NCBI RefSeq assembly: GCF_000931465.1
Contig: NZ_CP010892.1
Coordinates: forward strand, 5,665,388-5,729,387
Source: Pseudomonas sp. MRSN 12121
GTDB taxonomy: Bacteria; Pseudomonadota; Gammaproteobacteria; Pseudomonadales; Pseudomonadaceae
DNA length: 64,000 nt
Direction of reading: 5' to 3'
Positions within the stretch are counted from its first letter, which is position 1. Every line of letters begins with the position of its first letter. The position numbers and the translations under genes were made by a program. Below are positions 36,763-45,640 of the stretch, piece after piece. The notes below the pieces were generated by a model. It did not search any database. It was not told the DNA's origin and saw only the letters and a program-made list of their open reading frames with translations.

Positions 36763-37491
36763 TTACGGATACTGCTGGACCGTACCCGGCTGTTGCTGGC
36801 CGCCATACTGCTGGCCGGGAATCGCCTTGAGGTTCACTTCCACCCGGCGGTTCTGCGCACGGCCATTGACGTCGCCATTGCTGGCGATCGGGTTGTCCGG
36901 GCCAGCGCCACGGGACGACAGGTTGGCCCCGCTGACACCTTGCGAAGTCAGGTAGGTCGCCACGCTCTGGGCACGACGCTGGGACAGGTCCATGTTGTGC
37001 TGGCGGCTGCCGGTGCTGTCGGTGTAGCCGACGATTTCGATCTGGTTCTGGTTGAACTCCTTGAGGGAGCTGGCGAGGTTGTTCAGCGGCTGATAGAAGC
37101 TGGGGGCGATGTTCGCCGAGTCGGTGGCGAAGGTGATGTTACCCGGCATGATCAGCTTGATCTGATCGCCCTGGCGCTGCACTTCGACCCCGGTATTGGC
37201 CATGCTGGCGCGCAGTTTCTTTTCCTGCTGGTCGGCGTAGTAGCCATAGCCGGCGGCGGAAGCACCCACCACCGCGGCGCCGATCAGCGCGCCCTTGCCA
37301 CGGTTGTTGTGGTCGATGGCGGCACCGGCCAGCGCGCCGGCCAAGGCCCCCAGGCCACCGTATTTTGCAGTTTTGCTCATGCCCGTGGAGCCGTCGGCCT
37401 GCCCTTGGTTGTCATAGGGGTTAGGCGAAGCACAGCCGGACAACAAGGCCACAGCGGTAGCAACAACGATCAAACGACGCGAGGTGAACAT
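36763..37491 (-). CDS. OmpA-family outer-membrane lipoprotein (YiaD-like)
   Basis: The product is 242 residues. A lipoprotein signal with lipobox LSGC (Cys20 in LLSGCASPNPYDN) is followed by a glycine-zipper stretch (YGGLGALAGALAGAAIDH) and a C-terminal OmpA peptidoglycan-binding domain (FATDSANIAP, GYTDSTGS, NRRVEV). The likely role is linking outer membrane to cell wall. The Gly/Gln-rich tail is variable. The start was set at MFTSRRLI, which begins the signal peptide. Confidence 0.9.
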   Translation of the reverse strand: MFTSRRLIVVATAVALLSGCASPNPYDNQGQADGSTGMSKTAKYGGLGALAGALAGAAIDHNNRGKGALIGAAVVGASAAGYGYYADQQEKKLRASMANTGVEVQRQGDQIKLIMPGNITFATDSANIAPSFYQPLNNLASSLKEFNQNQIEIVGYTDSTGSRQHNMDLSQRRAQSVATYLTSQGVSGANLSSRGAGPDNPIASNGDVNGRAQNRRVEVNLKAIPGQQYGGQQQPGTVQQYP

Positions 37492-37604
37492 GGAGAGGCT
37501 CCTACTTTTTACATTCTGTGATGCAGCGGACGTTGGCAACGGACCTTTGCTGGCGTTTGAACACGGCTTAGGACAAAAATTCCGTGAAACTTTTGACAGC
37601 AATG

Positions 37605-38249
37605 TCAGGCCCTGACAAAGGGATTTTCACGCATTTCATCGCCCAGGCGGGTGTCCGGACCATGACCGGCGACTACCACCGCCTCCTCGTCGAGGGTGTA
37701 CAGGCGCTGCTGGATCGAACGCACGAGGGTGGCCTGGTCGCCACCCCACAGGTCCGTGCGCCCTACCCCGCGCTTGAACAGGGTGTCACCGGCAATCAAC
37801 AGCTTAGCTTCTGCGAACCAGAAACTCATGGAGCCCGGGGTATGACCCGGCGTATGCAGGGCCACGCCGCAGCCGCAGGCCAGTTCTTCGTCGTCCGCCA
37901 GCCAGCGATCCGGCGCCGGCACCGGCGTGTACGGCACGCCGAACAGGCCGCACTGCATCTCCAGGTTGTCCCAGAGGAATTGATCGTCCTTGTGCAGATG
38001 CAGGGTCGCGCCGGTTTTCTCCTTCATCTGCCCGGAGGCCAGGAAGTGATCCAGGTGGGCGTGGGTGTGAATGATGCTGACCACCTTCAGCCCCAGGGCA
38101 TCGAGCCGCGCCATGATCAGCTCGGGATTGCCCCCCGGATCGACGACTATGGCCTTTTTGGTCACGGGATCGCCGATGATCGTGCAGTTGCACTGCAAGG
38201 GGCCGACGGGGAAGGTTTCGCGGATGAGGGCGGGTTTTGCGCTGTTCAT
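37605..38249 (-). CDS. YcbL-like metallo-beta-lactamase-fold hydrolase
   Basis: The product is 214 residues, similar in length and pattern to E. coli YcbL, a type II glyoxalase-like enzyme that hydrolyses S-lactoylglutathione. The metal motif is HTHAHLDH, with further ligands in HTPGHTPGS, AGDTLF and GHGPDT. The start was set at MNSAKPALIRE because the upstream extension lacks similarity. Confidence 0.9.
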   Translation of the reverse strand: MNSAKPALIRETFPVGPLQCNCTIIGDPVTKKAIVVDPGGNPELIMARLDALGLKVVSIIHTHAHLDHFLASGQMKEKTGATLHLHKDDQFLWDNLEMQCGLFGVPYTPVPAPDRWLADDEELACGCGVALHTPGHTPGSMSFWFAEAKLLIAGDTLFKRGVGRTDLWGGDQATLVRSIQQRLYTLDEEAVVVAGHGPDTRLGDEMRENPFVRA

Positions 38250-38339
38250 GAAGGGTCCTGAAAGGCGGGTACCAGGTCGATGGCGCCAAGGGTGACCGCA
38301 ATCGCCCCCGACTTTCAACACCCCACGCAGCAGGCCCCC

Positions 38340-38771
38340 CTAGGCCAGGGTTCCCCAGACCTGCACCAGGCCCAGCAGGTGCACCAGCCCATACACCAGG
38401 CAGATCGCCGAACTGACCACGATAAAGCGCGTACTGCGCCCGGTGCCCGCCAGCGCCAACGGTCCCAGCAGGCCCCGCAGCAGATAGACCAGAGTGATCG
38501 CGATCAGCGCCGGGCGCAGCAGCGGCAAGGGTTCGATCACCCCGGCCGCGGACAGCGCATAGGCCGCCCAGGCCGTGAGCACCAGGGCGATCCCGGCCGT
38601 GACCAGCGCCGGGAACCAGCGCCCGGCCTGGGCCGCCCGCACGAATCGCTCTCCCGCGCCGAACAGCCGATACCAGGAAGGCCCGACCATGATCACCCCG
38701 ACATGCATCAGCGCCGCCAGCAGGCTGAGCCCGGCGCCGACCAGCAGCGCCATGTTGTATTCACTTGCCAT
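38340..38771 (-). CDS. Small four-helix membrane protein of unknown function
   Basis: The 143-residue product has four hydrophobic segments (about 8-30, 54-76, 83-105 and 112-135) and no recognisable catalytic motif. AAGGAG precedes the ATG at 38771. It ends 90 bases before the YcbL-like gene on the same strand and may be co-transcribed. I do not recognise a characterised family. Confidence 0.75.
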   Translation of the reverse strand: MASEYNMALLVGAGLSLLAALMHVGVIMVGPSWYRLFGAGERFVRAAQAGRWFPALVTAGIALVLTAWAAYALSAAGVIEPLPLLRPALIAITLVYLLRGLLGPLALAGTGRSTRFIVVSSAICLVYGLVHLLGLVQVWGTLA

Positions 38772-38870
38772 TTCTTCGCTCCTTGAAGCCCGTCACGGAT
38801 CAGTCCTGTGACCCCAGCGCAGCAGCATAGACCTCATGGCGCCCCAGCGGCGAGCGCCATGCGGACGGCG

Positions 38871-40538
38871 TCAGCGAGTGGCCGCTTCGGCGCGGGTGCC
38901 GATGTCCATCACCTGGTAGCGCACATGGCGGCCACTGACCGCCGCGGCCGCTTCCACGCCGCCGGTCATGGCGCCAAAGATGCCGTGCCCGGTCCGGGTG
39001 GACGCGCCGCACAGGTACAGGTTGCGGATTTCCGTCTTGGCTCCCGGCCGTTTGTTCAGGAAGTACTCCGGGGTAAAGGCCAGGCCGTAGGAAGTCCCGC
39101 CCTCGGAGCCGATGAACCGCGTCACCGAGAACGGCGTCGAGACTTCCTGGTAGACGATGTGTTCCGACATCCCCGGGATCACCCGTTCCGCCAGGGCGAT
39201 CAACTGGCGTGCATACCAGTCTTTTTTCGCCAGGTAGGCCGGGTTGTTCCGATAGCTGCCATCGTCCAGCTCGGCCTGGGTCACCCCCCAGCTCTGCGGC
39301 GTCGAGGGCACGGCCGACATCAGTTGCAGGTTATAGATGCCCGGCGGCGCGATGGCCGGGTTGTCCGGATCCTTCATGGTGGCGTTGCCGATGAACAGAT
39401 GGGGCTCCTCGGGAAACACGCCGGCGAACACGTCGCGATAGGCCTTCTCGTAGTCGCAGCCCGGGTAGATGCGATAGTTGGTGTTCTTCAGGCCCATGGC
39501 CTTGAGGTCCATGTCGATGCCCAGATACACCACACCCATGGCCGGGGACATCTCGAACCGCTCGGCGCGGCGCACCGTCTCGGGCTTGAGGTGCTGGCGA
39601 CCGATCAGCCCCAGCAGGGCCTGCTTGATATCGGCGTTGCAGATCACCGCGTCGGCCTTGACCACGCGTTTGCCCAGGTGCTTGTTGCTGAACTCGACCC
39701 CCACGGCGCGACCGTTCTCGATCAGGATGCGTTCGACCTTGGAGCGCAGGAGGATCTTGCCGCCCTTGCGCTCGACCACCGCGCCCAGCTTGTCGGAGAA
39801 CAGCTGGCCACCGCCCGAGGGGTAGTAGGAACCCTGCAGGAAGTGGTTGACCACCGCCGCGTGCCCGGCCATGGTCGCGCGGCTCGGCGGCTGGTGATAG
39901 ACCCCCAGCTGGCCCGTGAGGATGGCCCGCAGGCGCTGGTTCTGCGTGCAGGTGTCGAGGAACTGCGCCACCGTCGAATTGGCATGGCGCATCAGCATCC
40001 ACGAGCGCGGCAGCACCCACAGCGCCGTCAGCGGGCGCGAGTGGATGCCCATGAAATCCCAGACCTGCTGCAGCATCTTGAAGTAGCGGTCGATGCCCGC
40101 CCGTTCCTCGGGAAAGGCCTCCAGCAGCTTTTCGCGAAAACGTTCGTAGCCACGCGGCACCGCGAACTGGAAATCGGGAAAGCACAGGGTCTCGAAACCT
40201 TCCGGGTCCTGCTCGATGAACTTGATTTCACCGTCGTCGATGCCGGCGCCCCGCAGAATCCGCGGAATCAGGCCGTGCTTGCCGCAATCGCCGATGTAGT
40301 GCAGGCCGACGTCGAACTCATAGTCCTTGCCCTTGCGGTGAAACACCGTGGCGCAGCCGCCCATTTCATAGTGCATGTCCAGCACCAGCACCTGCTTGCC
40401 ACGGTTGGCCAGGGTCGCGGCGGCTGTCAGGCCGCCGATGCCGGCGCCCACCACTATCACGTCGAAGGTGTCGCTCTCGAGGGTCTTGAATCGGTCGAAG
40501 CTTTGCATGGGGTACGGTTCCAGTCGCGTATCAGGCAT
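38871..40538 (-). CDS. CrtI-like FAD oxidoreductase 1 of the AHL-linked cluster
   Basis: The 555-residue flavoprotein of the phytoene desaturase / retinol saturase type has a canonical dinucleotide loop GAGIGGLTAA (about residues 31-40) and the C-terminal FAD motif LYLCGASTRTGHGIFGAMTGG-like segment. Relatives add or remove double bonds in polyunsaturated chains. It is the last gene of the ten-gene operon. The start is uncertain: the ATG at 40538 overlaps the ferredoxin gene by 8 bases, while one at 40508 is also possible; neither has a strong ribosome site. Confidence 0.85.
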   Translation of the reverse strand: MPDTRLEPYPMQSFDRFKTLESDTFDVIVVGAGIGGLTAAATLANRGKQVLVLDMHYEMGGCATVFHRKGKDYEFDVGLHYIGDCGKHGLIPRILRGAGIDDGEIKFIEQDPEGFETLCFPDFQFAVPRGYERFREKLLEAFPEERAGIDRYFKMLQQVWDFMGIHSRPLTALWVLPRSWMLMRHANSTVAQFLDTCTQNQRLRAILTGQLGVYHQPPSRATMAGHAAVVNHFLQGSYYPSGGGQLFSDKLGAVVERKGGKILLRSKVERILIENGRAVGVEFSNKHLGKRVVKADAVICNADIKQALLGLIGRQHLKPETVRRAERFEMSPAMGVVYLGIDMDLKAMGLKNTNYRIYPGCDYEKAYRDVFAGVFPEEPHLFIGNATMKDPDNPAIAPPGIYNLQLMSAVPSTPQSWGVTQAELDDGSYRNNPAYLAKKDWYARQLIALAERVIPGMSEHIVYQEVSTPFSVTRFIGSEGGTSYGLAFTPEYFLNKRPGAKTEIRNLYLCGASTRTGHGIFGAMTGGVEAAAAVSGRHVRYQVMDIGTRAEAATR

Positions 40539-40902
40539 GGGCCAGGTGGTGGTCGCGTGTCGGGTCGACCGCGTCGGCCTCGCGAATCAGGTGCGGCAGC
40601 TTGTTCGGCTTGCGGCTCCACTGTTCATGGTGTTCCAGGGGCGGAATCCGCTGCAGGATCACCGGCCAGTGCTGGACCAGCTCGGCGTTGAGCTGGATGA
40701 AATGGCGGTTGCTGTCATCGAGCTGGTTCTCCGGCTGGATCGCCTCCTCCGGGCACTCCGGCAGGCACAGGCCGCAGTCGACGCACTCCTGGGGGTTGAT
40801 CGCGATGAAGTTGGGGCCCAGGTGGAAGGCATCCGCGGGGCAGATATCGACGCAGCTGGTGTGGCGGCACTGAATGCAGTTGTCAGTCACTACGTAGGTC
40901 AT
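40531..40902 (-). CDS. 7Fe-type ferredoxin (FdxA-like)
   Basis: The 123-residue product has two cluster motifs, CIQCRHTSCVDICP and CVDCGLCLPECP, as in the 3Fe-4S/4Fe-4S ferredoxins of Azotobacter and Pseudomonas. The tail after residue 60 also matches FdxA (FIQLNAELVQHWP). It is embedded among the flavoproteins and the diiron oxygenase gene and is the natural electron carrier for one of them. No ferredoxin reductase gene is nearby. Confidence 0.92.
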   Translation of the reverse strand: MTYVVTDNCIQCRHTSCVDICPADAFHLGPNFIAINPQECVDCGLCLPECPEEAIQPENQLDDSNRHFIQLNAELVQHWPVILQRIPPLEHHEQWSRKPNKLPHLIREADAVDPTRDHHLAHA

Positions 40903-40944
40903 GGTGAGTCTCGTGAAGGTCTGGTTTGACTGGGAAGCCGCCGC

Positions 40945-42450
40945 TCAGAAATAGCGGTCGACCAACAAGCGCGCCGACAGCATCGTTCCGATGAAGCCTG
41001 CGCCGGGGAATGTCCAGGCGCCGACCTGGTACAGACCCTTGACCGGGTATTTCTGCGGGAAGCGGTTGAACAGGCCGGACTGTCGCGTGCTCTGCTCGAA
41101 GCCGTAGATCGCGCCTTCCGGGTTATGGGTGAACTTGGTCATGGTGCGCGGCGAGCCTGCCTCGCAGACCTCGATGTGCCGGCGCAGACCGGGAATCACC
41201 CGCTCGGCGTTGCCGATCAGCAGCTCGGTCAGCTCATGCTTCTTGCGCCGGTAGTCGAGCTTGCCCAGGGAATGCCATTCGCTGGGCCCGGTCAGGGTGA
41301 ACAGGCCCAGGCTGGACTTGCCGGGCGGGACCATCGAGGCGTCGACGTTGGAGAAGTAGTTGATCGACCAGCTGGTGTTGTCACCGTGCAGCTCGCCGGC
41401 CTGGATATGCTCGAACTGCTCGCGCTGGGTCTTGCGCGGGGCGAAGAAGTGGATGTACTCCTCGGGGCCCACGCCCAGTTCGCTCAACGAACAGTCGAGC
41501 CCCAGGTAGACCTGGAACCCCGACACCGACAGCTTGAGCCGGCGCAACCGCGCGCGGTACTTGTCGCTGAAGTGCTGCTCGCCCGCCAGGGCCATGACCG
41601 CATGGGGCGAGATATTGGCCACGACATTGCGGGTCTTGACCTTGCCCGACTTGCGCGTCACCACCCCGCCGACCCGGCCGCGCTCGACCAGGATCTGGTT
41701 GACCGACGACTCCAGCTCGACCCGGCCGCCATGCTGCTCGATGACCTCGACCAGCGCGTTGGACAAGGCCTGCGAGCCGCCCTTGATCGAGTAGCCGCCG
41801 TTCTCCAGGTAGTCGATGAAGGGGTAGGAGAAATAGCCGAACGCCAGGTCCTTGGCCGGCAGGCCGTAGTAGCTCCATTGCGCCGACAGCACTTCCTTGA
41901 GCCGCTCGTTGGCAGTGAAGCGCGAGAAGTAGTGGTCCACCGTTTCGTGGCCATACTTGAGCACCCGCGGATACGCCATGGGCGTGGCCACCAGCCGCAT
42001 CCAGAACGGCTTGCGCGAATACAGGAAACCGCACAGGTCCTTGTAGTTGCGCTGCGACTCGGCGAACAGCCGGTTGATGTTGTCGACCTCGTCGGGAAAG
42101 AAGCGAAACAGCTCGCGCTTGTAGCCTTCCAGGTCGCGGTGGCCGACCGTGAGGTCGATGTCCGCCGAGCGATAGCGGTACAGCGTCGGGTGATGCAGGA
42201 ACTCGACCTTGTCGGCCACGCCGCAGGCCTCGATCACCTTGAACGACTCGGCGCCGCGCACCACCCCGTCGAACGAATGCAGCGACACATCGAAATTGAA
42301 GTCCTTGCGGCGGAAGTTGCTGGCATAGCCACCGGCGACATTGTGCTTTTCCACCACCAGGACCTTCTGGCCCCGCTGCGCCATGAGGCTGGCGCTCGCG
42401 AGCGCGCCAAGGCCCGCGCCGACGAAAACGGTATCGTATTCTTGACTCAT
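40945..42450 (-). CDS. CrtI-like FAD oxidoreductase 2 of the AHL-linked cluster
   Basis: The 501-residue protein has an N-terminal dinucleotide loop GAGLGALASA (residues 11-20; the third Gly of GxGxxG is Ala) and a C-terminal segment QVGAWTFPGAGFIGTMLSAR that matches the CrtI/CrtN FAD-binding end. It is clearly diverged from the other two flavoproteins here, so they are unlikely to be redundant. It lies between the ketoreductase and ferredoxin genes. Substrate unknown; a fatty or polyene chain is inferred from context. Confidence 0.88.
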   Translation of the reverse strand: MSQEYDTVFVGAGLGALASASLMAQRGQKVLVVEKHNVAGGYASNFRRKDFNFDVSLHSFDGVVRGAESFKVIEACGVADKVEFLHHPTLYRYRSADIDLTVGHRDLEGYKRELFRFFPDEVDNINRLFAESQRNYKDLCGFLYSRKPFWMRLVATPMAYPRVLKYGHETVDHYFSRFTANERLKEVLSAQWSYYGLPAKDLAFGYFSYPFIDYLENGGYSIKGGSQALSNALVEVIEQHGGRVELESSVNQILVERGRVGGVVTRKSGKVKTRNVVANISPHAVMALAGEQHFSDKYRARLRRLKLSVSGFQVYLGLDCSLSELGVGPEEYIHFFAPRKTQREQFEHIQAGELHGDNTSWSINYFSNVDASMVPPGKSSLGLFTLTGPSEWHSLGKLDYRRKKHELTELLIGNAERVIPGLRRHIEVCEAGSPRTMTKFTHNPEGAIYGFEQSTRQSGLFNRFPQKYPVKGLYQVGAWTFPGAGFIGTMLSARLLVDRYF

Positions 42451-42488
42451 GATTTCTCCTGGCTCTGCGGCCAGATCAGAACTGCCAA

Positions 42489-43244
42489 TCAGGCCGTCAG
42501 GCCGCCATCGATGACGAAGGTCTGGCCGGTGATGTAGTCGGCCTGGGGCGACAGCAGGAAGCTGGCCAGGGCCGCCACCTCCCGCACTTCGCCGAAGCGC
42601 TTGAGGGGAATGGTGTCAGTGATCGACTTGCGCACCGGCGCGGCGATCTGCTCGACCATCTCGGTGGCAATGAAACCCGGGGCGATGGCATTGACGGTGA
42701 TCTTGAAGCGCGCCAGTTCCAGGGCCATGGTCTTGGTGATGCCGATCATCGCCGCCTTGGTCGCCGAGTAACCCAGCTGCCCCTTGTTGCCCTTGAGCCC
42801 GCTGACCGAGGACATGTGCAAGATCTTGCCGCGCCGCTCGCCGGCCATCGCCGGGGCCAGGCACTTGCTGAAATACACCGCCGAATCGAGGTTGGTCGCG
42901 ACCACGTCGCGGTAACGCTCGATGTCGAACTTGAACAACAGCTGGTCGCCGGTCACGCCCATGTTGTTGATCAAGCCGTAGGGCTCGCCCAGGGTCTGCA
43001 CCAATTGCCCGCACACCGCCTCGACCGACGCCGGATCGCGCCCGTCGCAGGCATGCCCCTGGGCTAGGCCGCCGCTGGCGGCCACTTCGCGCTCCAGTTG
43101 CTCGGCCGCGTCGGCCGAGGACTGATAGGTGAACGCGACCTGATAGCCCTCCCGGGCCAGGGCCAGCACCAGCGCGCGCCCGATGCCGCGACTGCCGCCG
43201 CTGACCAGCACCCATTTACCGTTTGAAGACTGCTGAACATCCAT
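42489..43244 (-). CDS. FabG-like 3-oxoacyl-ACP reductase
   Basis: The 251-residue short-chain dehydrogenase has SGGSRGIG (15-22) for NADPH binding, NNMG (93-96, in place of NNAG), catalytic Ser near 146-148 and YSATK (Tyr159, Lys163). Its best functional match is a beta-ketoacyl-ACP reductase. With the ketosynthase, dehydratase and carrier protein of the same operon it supplies three of the four reactions of a fatty-acid elongation cycle. Confidence 0.9.
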   Translation of the reverse strand: MDVQQSSNGKWVLVSGGSRGIGRALVLALAREGYQVAFTYQSSADAAEQLEREVAASGGLAQGHACDGRDPASVEAVCGQLVQTLGEPYGLINNMGVTGDQLLFKFDIERYRDVVATNLDSAVYFSKCLAPAMAGERRGKILHMSSVSGLKGNKGQLGYSATKAAMIGITKTMALELARFKITVNAIAPGFIATEMVEQIAAPVRKSITDTIPLKRFGEVREVAALASFLLSPQADYITGQTFVIDGGLTA

Positions 43245-43280
43245 GATCTACATCCTTTGACCTGATGATCCCTGCCGCCG

Positions 43281-44120
43281 TTAGGCCGGCACGGCGTTTT
43301 TCCGGGCTTCCGCGCGGGCGAAGAAATCGAAGATTTCCTCGAAATAGCGGTCCCGGTGTTTCTTGTGGTTTTCCAGGTGGCGGCAATCGTCGAAACCGAC
43401 CACATGCAACGCTTCGCAATCCAGGCTGAGCCCCGCGACGCTGGCATCCGGGATGAAGCGGTCGTTGCGCCCGTAGAAATAGGCGATCGGCAAATGACGC
43501 ACGCCGCGCAGCGAACGATCGATGGCGCAGGTGCCCGTGGGGACCGCCAGCCGACTGCCGCTGATCCAGCGCATGGCCAGCCGCAGCGGCCCGCGCGTGA
43601 AGTAGCTGCGCACCGAAATCGGCACGCTGTCCAGCACCGCCGAGGTAAAGGGCGTGGCATCCCGCGCCAGGGCGTGGGACAGGTGATAGCCACCGAACGA
43701 ACAGCCCACCAGGTGGATGGGCAGGCCGGGGTTGTCCCGGGTCACGCGCCGGGCAATCGCCAGTACATCGTCGGCGAACGCATGGCCGCCGATGGTGCTG
43801 CGGCCGAAGCCTTTGAAGTTGAAGGCGACCACGTGATAACCCTGGTCGAGAAAGGCCTGGTCCAGCTTGTTCTCGAAAAAGTAGTGCATGCCGTACTTGA
43901 GGAACGGATGACACAACAGCACCACGCCGCGAGGGTGCATGGCCGTGGTACGCAGGGAAGCGCCCTCCAGCCGGCTGCCATCGCGCGCCGTCTCGACAAA
44001 GCCCGCCGCGCGGCCGGGCACCTCGCGCTTCCAGCCCTGCACCTGGCGGAACATCACCCGGATGAACAGCTTGGAAATGGCGATCCCCAGCCAACCGGTG
44101 GATTGCTCGTTCTTGCTCAT
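43281..44120 (-). CDS. Alpha/beta hydrolase, candidate chain-releasing esterase
   Basis: The 279-residue protein has the oxyanion segment LLCHPFLKYG, the nucleophile elbow GCSFGG (Ser141), a candidate acid in GRNDRFIP and a late His in CRHLENH. No dedicated thioesterase is present in the operon, so it is the best candidate for release from the carrier protein; this is inference. The start at 44120 has GGAGG before it and overlaps the upstream flavoprotein gene by 4 bases. Confidence 0.85.
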   Translation of the reverse strand: MSKNEQSTGWLGIAISKLFIRVMFRQVQGWKREVPGRAAGFVETARDGSRLEGASLRTTAMHPRGVVLLCHPFLKYGMHYFFENKLDQAFLDQGYHVVAFNFKGFGRSTIGGHAFADDVLAIARRVTRDNPGLPIHLVGCSFGGYHLSHALARDATPFTSAVLDSVPISVRSYFTRGPLRLAMRWISGSRLAVPTGTCAIDRSLRGVRHLPIAYFYGRNDRFIPDASVAGLSLDCEALHVVGFDDCRHLENHKKHRDRYFEEIFDFFARAEARKNAVPA

Positions 44121-45640
44121 GCCCGCCTCCATTGCCTGGCTTTCATCTCCGCATAGCCGAATGCGGCTTCGTAGCTGGGCCCCGCCACCCAGGCGCTGAG
44201 AAACTGCACGCCCTGTACCGGGAACCCGTGATGGAACACATGCCCCTTGAGGTCGGTCCCCACCATCGCGCCATACCCCGAGCCGTCGGTGTTGTTGGTA
44301 AAGCGCACATAGGTGTGGGGCGTGGCAACTTCGGTATGCAGCACATGCCCGCGCAACTGCGGCACCTGGCTCAGCAGGCGCTCCACCAGGACCTCGCCAG
44401 CCCGCTGCTTCTTGGCCCGGTACTCCGCGGTGCGGCGCTTGGGCCAGTGGGCGATCGAGTCGAGCACGTTGATGCACACCACCAGGCCCGCCGTCGGGTC
44501 CAGGGCGTGATAGTTGGTGACTTCGATCGGCGACATTTCCCAGAAGGCCCGCTCGCTGAGGGCCGCCTCATAACCACTGGCCTCGGCCGCCATGCGCAGC
44601 TCGGCGCCGGCCGCCGGGTCGCGGGCGAACAGCATCGACTCGCTGTGCTCCAGGCCCAGTTGCTCCGGCGGCAGGTCAGTCACCAGGTACACAGTGGTGG
44701 TCGAGCGGGCCGGCTTCAGCGCGGTGAGCTTCTCGCGGGTGGCCGCCAGCTCCACATCCGCCGCGAACAGCTGCTGCACCGCGTAGTGCGGCGAAGCGTT
44801 GATGTACACCCGCGACGAATGGAACACGCCACGGTTGGTACGCACGCCCGTGGCGTTGCCCTGGCCGTCGGTGAGCACGCCATCGACCCGGGTGCTCAGC
44901 AGCACCTGCCCGCCGGCCTGCTCGATACGCTGCGCCAGCAGGTTCGACAGGAGCTGCGAGGAGCCCGCGACATAGGCGTTGCCACGGTTCAGCGTGGCGT
45001 ACACCACATGCAGGTAATACAGGTAGCCCAGGTCCTCCGAGTAGCCCCCGACATAGATGCCCGGCGCCGCCAGGATCTCGATCAGGTAGGGATCGTCGAA
45101 CAGCTCGTGCAGCGCCTGGCGCACGGTCTTGTGCTTCAGGTGGCGATGGGCGAAGCGCAACTGGGCCATGTCCGGTTCGAAGCTGCCGTCGAGCATCTGG
45201 AACTGGTAATAGCCATTGCGCCCGTAGGTGCGCACATGCTCGAAAAAAGTCGCGATGGCCTCGGCCTGATGCGGGAAGCGCTCGGCCAGCTGGCGCTGCG
45301 CCTCGTCCGCATCGTTGGCCAATGGCAAGGTGTTGCCGTCCTGGTAGGCGCAGAAGTAGTCCCGGGGATAGACCAGCTCCAGTGCCTGCGTCAGCTCCAG
45401 GTCGCGCAGGATGCGGATCAGGTTACCGCCCTCGGCCATGCCGCTGAGCTTGTGCAGGCTGCAGTCGAACACCGCGTCCTGCTTCGGCCGGCTGAAGGTC
45501 GAGGCGTAGCCGCCGACGACAATATGCTTGTCGATCACCAGCAGGCGCACGCCGGGGTTGCGCTTCACCAGCATCGCCGCGCAGGCCAGGCTGGTGATCC
45601 CGGCACCGACGAAGATGGCGTCCCAGGACGGCTGGCTCAT
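44117..45640 (-). CDS. CrtI-like FAD oxidoreductase 3 of the AHL-linked cluster
   Basis: The 507-residue protein has a dinucleotide loop variant GAGITSLACA (residues 12-21; Ser in place of the third Gly) and a DKHIVVGGYAS segment typical of the family. The C-terminal FAD segment (FLSAWVAGPSYEAAFGYAEM) is degenerate compared with the other two flavoproteins. It may still bind FAD, but its activity is less certain. It overlaps the diiron oxygenase gene upstream by 4 bases and the hydrolase downstream by 4. Confidence 0.85.
   Translation of the reverse strand: MSQPSWDAIFVGAGITSLACAAMLVKRNPGVRLLVIDKHIVVGGYASTFSRPKQDAVFDCSLHKLSGMAEGGNLIRILRDLELTQALELVYPRDYFCAYQDGNTLPLANDADEAQRQLAERFPHQAEAIATFFEHVRTYGRNGYYQFQMLDGSFEPDMAQLRFAHRHLKHKTVRQALHELFDDPYLIEILAAPGIYVGGYSEDLGYLYYLHVVYATLNRGNAYVAGSSQLLSNLLAQRIEQAGGQVLLSTRVDGVLTDGQGNATGVRTNRGVFHSSRVYINASPHYAVQQLFAADVELAATREKLTALKPARSTTTVYLVTDLPPEQLGLEHSESMLFARDPAAGAELRMAAEASGYEAALSERAFWEMSPIEVTNYHALDPTAGLVVCINVLDSIAHWPKRRTAEYRAKKQRAGEVLVERLLSQVPQLRGHVLHTEVATPHTYVRFTNNTDGSGYGAMVGTDLKGHVFHHGFPVQGVQFLSAWVAGPSYEAAFGYAEMKARQWRRA

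Noticed and set aside
38808..40691. 627-codon open frame on the plus strand
   Set aside because: It is antisense to the CrtI-like flavoprotein 1 gene and shows the same shadow composition; no ribosome site or family motif.
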